DNA from: Leptolinea sp964446955
GTDB taxonomy: Bacteria; Chloroflexota; Anaerolineae; Anaerolineales; Anaerolineaceae
Direction: 5' to 3'
Assembly (NCBI GenBank): GCA_964446955.1
Contig: CAYUQJ010000001.1
Span: 310,001 to 374,000 of the forward strand
Length of the DNA stretch: 64,000 nt
The translations under genes were made by a program, and so were the position numbers. The notes beneath the pieces are model-generated. The model worked only from the letters and a program-made list of their open reading frames with translations, was not told the origin of the DNA and searched no databases. This document shows, one piece after another, positions 60,937 to 64,000 of the stretch (position 1 is its first letter; the number at the start of each line of letters is the position of its first letter).

Positions 60937-61695
60937 TCAATTTCTTATCTCATCAATAAACTTAATTGTTTTTGTGTATACGGCATCACGTTGTGCATCC
61001 AGAAGAACGCAATGTTGCCCTTTATCAACTTCTACTAATTCTTTCACATTAGATCGAATGGAATTGATAACAATCCGGCTGCTCCGAATATCAATTGTTT
61101 CATCATCCAATCCCTGAAAAACCAGAACCGGCTGGGTAATCTTCGATAAACGATCTTTTATAAAAGATTGTAGTTTGCCAAGTTGAGCTACTGCCCTCAA
61201 AGGGTTTACTTTGTATCCCTGCCATGGCAGATATCCAGGTGCAGCAGGTCTGATTTTCTTCTTTGTACTGAAAACAAAGTGTTGCATGAAATTGACAAGC
61301 CACATATTGGGAATTATGAGGGCAGGGGCGAATATTATGGCAGCCGTACTTTCTGCGTATTGGGAGAGAAGATAGAGAGAAAGCAATCCCCCCATAGATT
61401 CACCACCCAGAATCACTTCAGAATACCGGGAGCGTAAGTCTTCATATTCATTATCTGCGGCATGAAGCCAGTTAGAAAAATCTGTTTGGGAAAGATCTAT
61501 TGGAGTTGTCCCATGACCGGGGAGTAATGGGGCGTGAACAGTGAATCCGCGTTGGGAATGGATCATTTCCGCGAAGTTTCGTACTTCATGGGTTGTTGCC
61601 GTAAACCCGTGGAACAACAACAGGCACGTTGAAGAACCGGGAAGGGTGAAAGTTGCGCCATCGAATTCCGAGTTGACAAAAATGGAAGAATCCAT
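60937..61695 (-). CDS. Alpha/beta hydrolase (carboxylesterase-type)
   Basis: A 252-residue hydrolase: CLLLFHGFTATTHE (oxyanion region), nucleophile GGESMGG (Ser about 112), GLDDETIDI (Asp) and GQHCVLLDA (His) complete the triad. Resembles monoacylglycerol/Est30-type carboxylesterases. Substrate unknown. The ATG at 61695 lies just after the larA stop; a TTG four codons earlier overlaps it. Confidence 0.87.
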   Translation of the reverse strand: MDSSIFVNSEFDGATFTLPGSSTCLLLFHGFTATTHEVRNFAEMIHSQRGFTVHAPLLPGHGTTPIDLSQTDFSNWLHAADNEYEDLRSRYSEVILGGESMGGLLSLYLLSQYAESTAAIIFAPALIIPNMWLVNFMQHFVFSTKKKIRPAAPGYLPWQGYKVNPLRAVAQLGKLQSFIKDRLSKITQPVLVFQGLDDETIDIRSSRIVINSIRSNVKELVEVDKGQHCVLLDAQRDAVYTKTIKFIDEIRN

Positions 61696-61699
61696 AAGA

Positions 61700-62959
61700 T
61701 CAAACAAGTGGAATTGTGTTGGTTGCTTTAGGCATCACTGCAATGCGAGGTATTTCAGGCAACTTGTTTATTGCCATCATGAAGGCCTCTTGTAATCCCG
61801 GGGCTGGCTCCAGGAGAAGCCGTCTCAATCGCTTTTCTTCAATAGAAGAGACTACGATGATCCGTATCCGGCTTTGTTCCCGGGCGAATTGCAGTGCTTT
61901 ATGAGGTCCGACTTTGAACCCTTCCAGCTGCAATTTTTCATATACATCGTCAATTGTTTTAATACCTTCCATGAATGCTTCATAACTATGGCTTCCAACA
62001 CCTTCGATACATTGAGCAGTCAGAATGACACATCCTCCATCTCGGGTGATACTGGCCGCATGAGATAGCGCTTTCTGGGATTGATAGAGATTAATGTCTT
62101 TCGGATAGCCGCCAGGTGATGCGATTACCAGATCAAAGCCGGCTTTCTCTATTTTGGTCTGGCAAATTTCCCTTGACAAGGGAATGCCGGCGGACATGAC
62201 TTCGCGAACCGTACCAAAAACTGCGTGCATGATCTGTTTCGATGAGTTCATCACAACATTTAAGGCCGCGTGGGCATGGATCATGTCTCCCATCTCCTCC
62301 ACATCTTCTCGGGTTGAGTTGCCATCATAAACACCAAATGTAGATGTAGGCTCAACAAGCATGGCATGGTTGATATTAATAGTCTGTCGGCCCGTAAGAC
62401 CGATTGACGCAGTTTTTGCACCACCAGAATAACCCATAAAATGATGGGGTTCAATATTGCCAATAAGAATTTTCAGATCAGAATGGAAAAACTCTGAGTT
62501 AACCCACACTGGAGTATGTCTCGAAGTTTCCCCGAGGTAATGAAGGTTGTTTTCATCATCGCAATCATGGGAAACAATTCGATAATTTGACACGATGTCA
62601 GGGGGAAGGAGCAGGTGAAATTCATCACTTCCCATAGGGGTGTGGGTACCGGTAGCTATGTAGAACGTGATTTGTTCGGGTTTGAAACCTGCTGAAGCCA
62701 GTTTTTTTAAGACAGGGGGGACCATTACAGAATTGGGAACCGGCCGTGTTTTGTCATTTATCGCAATGGCGACACGGCCAAAATGTGGGATGGTATTCCA
62801 TGAAAATGCGCCAATCGGATTGTCTATGGCATTCAGAACAATGAATCTCTCATCTACAGATGGAAGATTAATTGGCGGCATGATCATTTCTACTGGATAC
62901 ATTTCCGGTATGGTGAGTGTAAGTTGCTCTTTTCCATAGGGGATGGAAAGTACTGTCAT
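61700..62959 (-). CDS. larA: LarA-family nickel-dependent racemase (DUF2088)
   Basis: A 419-residue protein. Residues used by lactate racemase to bind the nickel-pincer nucleotide are present: His106 (GTHTPMG), His172/173 (PHHFMG), Lys182 (SGGAKTASIG, cofactor-linked) and His198 (INHAM); NDKTRP is also kept. It isomerises a 2-hydroxyacid; the actual substrate may not be lactate. The cofactor genes larB, larC and larE are not in the window. It overlaps the MBL gene by 4 bp. Confidence 0.88.
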   Translation of the reverse strand: MTVLSIPYGKEQLTLTIPEMYPVEMIMPPINLPSVDERFIVLNAIDNPIGAFSWNTIPHFGRVAIAINDKTRPVPNSVMVPPVLKKLASAGFKPEQITFYIATGTHTPMGSDEFHLLLPPDIVSNYRIVSHDCDDENNLHYLGETSRHTPVWVNSEFFHSDLKILIGNIEPHHFMGYSGGAKTASIGLTGRQTININHAMLVEPTSTFGVYDGNSTREDVEEMGDMIHAHAALNVVMNSSKQIMHAVFGTVREVMSAGIPLSREICQTKIEKAGFDLVIASPGGYPKDINLYQSQKALSHAASITRDGGCVILTAQCIEGVGSHSYEAFMEGIKTIDDVYEKLQLEGFKVGPHKALQFAREQSRIRIIVVSSIEEKRLRRLLLEPAPGLQEAFMMAINKLPEIPRIAVMPKATNTIPLV

Positions 62960-63609
62960 TTTTCACTCCTCAAGTAGAAAAAAGCATGCCCTGCGCATAC
63001 AATTGCCGGCTTTAAATCCATTAATCTCGTAAATGTTTTCTTCGCGGTCACAGTATCATTGGTTCTGGCATCGGTAATCGCATCTGGGTGTTTGTTTACA
63101 ATGGTGACCGCATCACCAGCAAATAAGATTCTATCTTTGGGCAGGTAGAATGCTATATGACCGGGAGTGTGGCCGGGTGCGGAAATTACATGTAATCCTC
63201 CATTTATGGGAAGCACATCGCCGTCTTTAACAATCTTGTCCACGGGTGTGGGTGTTGTGACAAGAAATCTTTGTAACAACGGGAAGATAATGGCGATAAA
63301 ACCCTTTGGTTTTATTTCTCGGCTGGAGGAACCAGATTCCATAGCATCGGCTTCGATTTGTGAAGTCCAGATAGATGCACCGGTGTGTTGTCTGATCTCA
63401 TTAGCAGCACCGTAATGATCTGGATCAGCGTGTGTGATGAGAATGTTTTTCAAGTTCTCCGGCTTGAACCCTAAGTTTTCTATATACTTCAGGATGGCTT
63501 TAGCATTGGAGCTCATACCGGTATCAATAAGTGACACTGATTCGCCATCAATCAACAAATATTGATTGACGAAGTTACCTATCTTGTGTACCTGGGGTGT
63601 GATCTGCAT
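62956..63609 (-). CDS. MBL-fold metallohydrolase
   Basis: A 217-residue metallo-beta-lactamase fold protein: ILITHADPDHYGAANEI (HxDxDH-like HADPDH), SAPGHTPGHIAFYL, LFAGDAVTI and VCAGHAFF. Hydrolase or glyoxalase II-like; substrate unknown. First gene of a three-gene unit (MBL, larA, esterase) joined by overlaps of 4 bp or a few bases. GAGG 6-7 bases before ATG. Confidence 0.88.
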   Translation of the reverse strand: MQITPQVHKIGNFVNQYLLIDGESVSLIDTGMSSNAKAILKYIENLGFKPENLKNILITHADPDHYGAANEIRQHTGASIWTSQIEADAMESGSSSREIKPKGFIAIIFPLLQRFLVTTPTPVDKIVKDGDVLPINGGLHVISAPGHTPGHIAFYLPKDRILFAGDAVTIVNKHPDAITDARTNDTVTAKKTFTRLMDLKPAIVCAGHAFFYLRSEK

Positions 63610-64000
63610 AATTCGCTCCTCTGGAAAATGCCTGGTTTCTTCCTAAACATTCTACCCGTAAAATTGAAACGGTGAATGAGGGTAGGGGAGTTTTGGAAGC
63701 TCAGTTGCATATCATATAAAGATATATATGTATATCAAAATATGAAGAAATAAGAAATCTGTATCAATCAATTCAATTTCCACAAATTAACGCCATCTCT
63801 ATTAGGTTAGATTTGTATGAACGGTAGAAATCCAATGGTCTTTTCCATGATTGTTTGGTCCAGAGATTGCACTGAAGTCACGGGTAATTACAGATGGTGA
63901 AATGCACACAAAGGGAACAAATGGATGCGGGTTAGCATATCCAGGCGTGATGAATATGCAATATGGATTGAACAAAACAACACGCAGGCAGCAAATGAAA
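63610..64000. other. Terminal non-coding stretch
   Basis: No gene supported. AT-rich with GATATATATGTATATC near 63721-63736. An open frame starts at ATG 63924 (MRVSISRRDEYAIW...) and runs off the window with AAGGGA upstream; it is too short to judge. The promoter of the MBL-larA-esterase unit must lie here. Confidence 0.4.

Overview
The window looks like a chromosome segment of an anaerobic member of the Chloroflexota, probably Anaerolineae. This is an inference from gene content: coenzyme F420 biosynthesis beside selenium-dependent molybdenum hydroxylase genes, NarL/LuxR orphan response regulators, a LysM/M23 lipoprotein-type envelope, PgpH, and an ATP-type PEP carboxykinase. No rRNA marker is present, so the assignment is not proven.

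Layout. Bases 1-2150 (minus strand) hold a stress cluster: the N-terminal 397 codons of Lon, a small heat-shock protein and the thiol peroxidase Tpx. A tRNA-Arg(TCT) gene lies at 2171-2243. It marks the left edge of a 15.3-kb integrated island (about 2188-17553) bounded by a 65-bp perfect direct repeat of the tRNA 5' portion, with a tyrosine recombinase just inside the right copy. The island carries an XRE regulator, a complete type I-E CRISPR-Cas system (24 repeats; cas2, cas1, cas6e, cas5e, cas7e, cse2, cse1 and cas3, all on the minus strand), a 1.2-kb ORF-poor stretch with a strong orphan promoter and a probable structured RNA, several small proteins, a Phd/RelE toxin-antitoxin pair, and the 3' remnant of a second integrase.

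Bases 17.8-30.6 kb hold host housekeeping and envelope genes, mostly on the minus strand: two uncharacterised proteins, a LysM/M23 peptidase, DUF192, two response regulators, an AP-endonuclease-like TIM barrel, DgkA, YbeY, PgpH, YqeY-like, a ComEA-like protein, a DUF1385 protein and an M20 peptidase.

Bases 30.8-50.5 kb form a nearly continuous plus-strand cluster of about 18 genes. It contains ssnA, F420 genes (F420:NADP reductase, cofE, cofD, cofC, an F420-dependent-type luciferase-fold oxidoreductase), two molybdenum hydroxylases of different domain architecture, xdhC, yqeB, a yqeC-mocA fusion and a second mocA. The likely theme is assembly of a selenium-containing molybdenum cofactor and its use in purine or related N-heterocycle oxidation, with an F420-linked redox branch. 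Many genes overlap by 4 bp or abut, so translation is probably coupled.

Bases 50.5-63.6 kb return mainly to the minus strand: a methyltransferase, an MrfB-like exonuclease with an MrfA-like helicase carrying an internal HNH domain, a prepilin peptidase (plus strand), PEP carboxykinase, a large lipoprotein, NusB, an Asp23 protein, an esterase, a LarA-family protein and an MBL-fold hydrolase. The last 390 bases hold no convincing gene.
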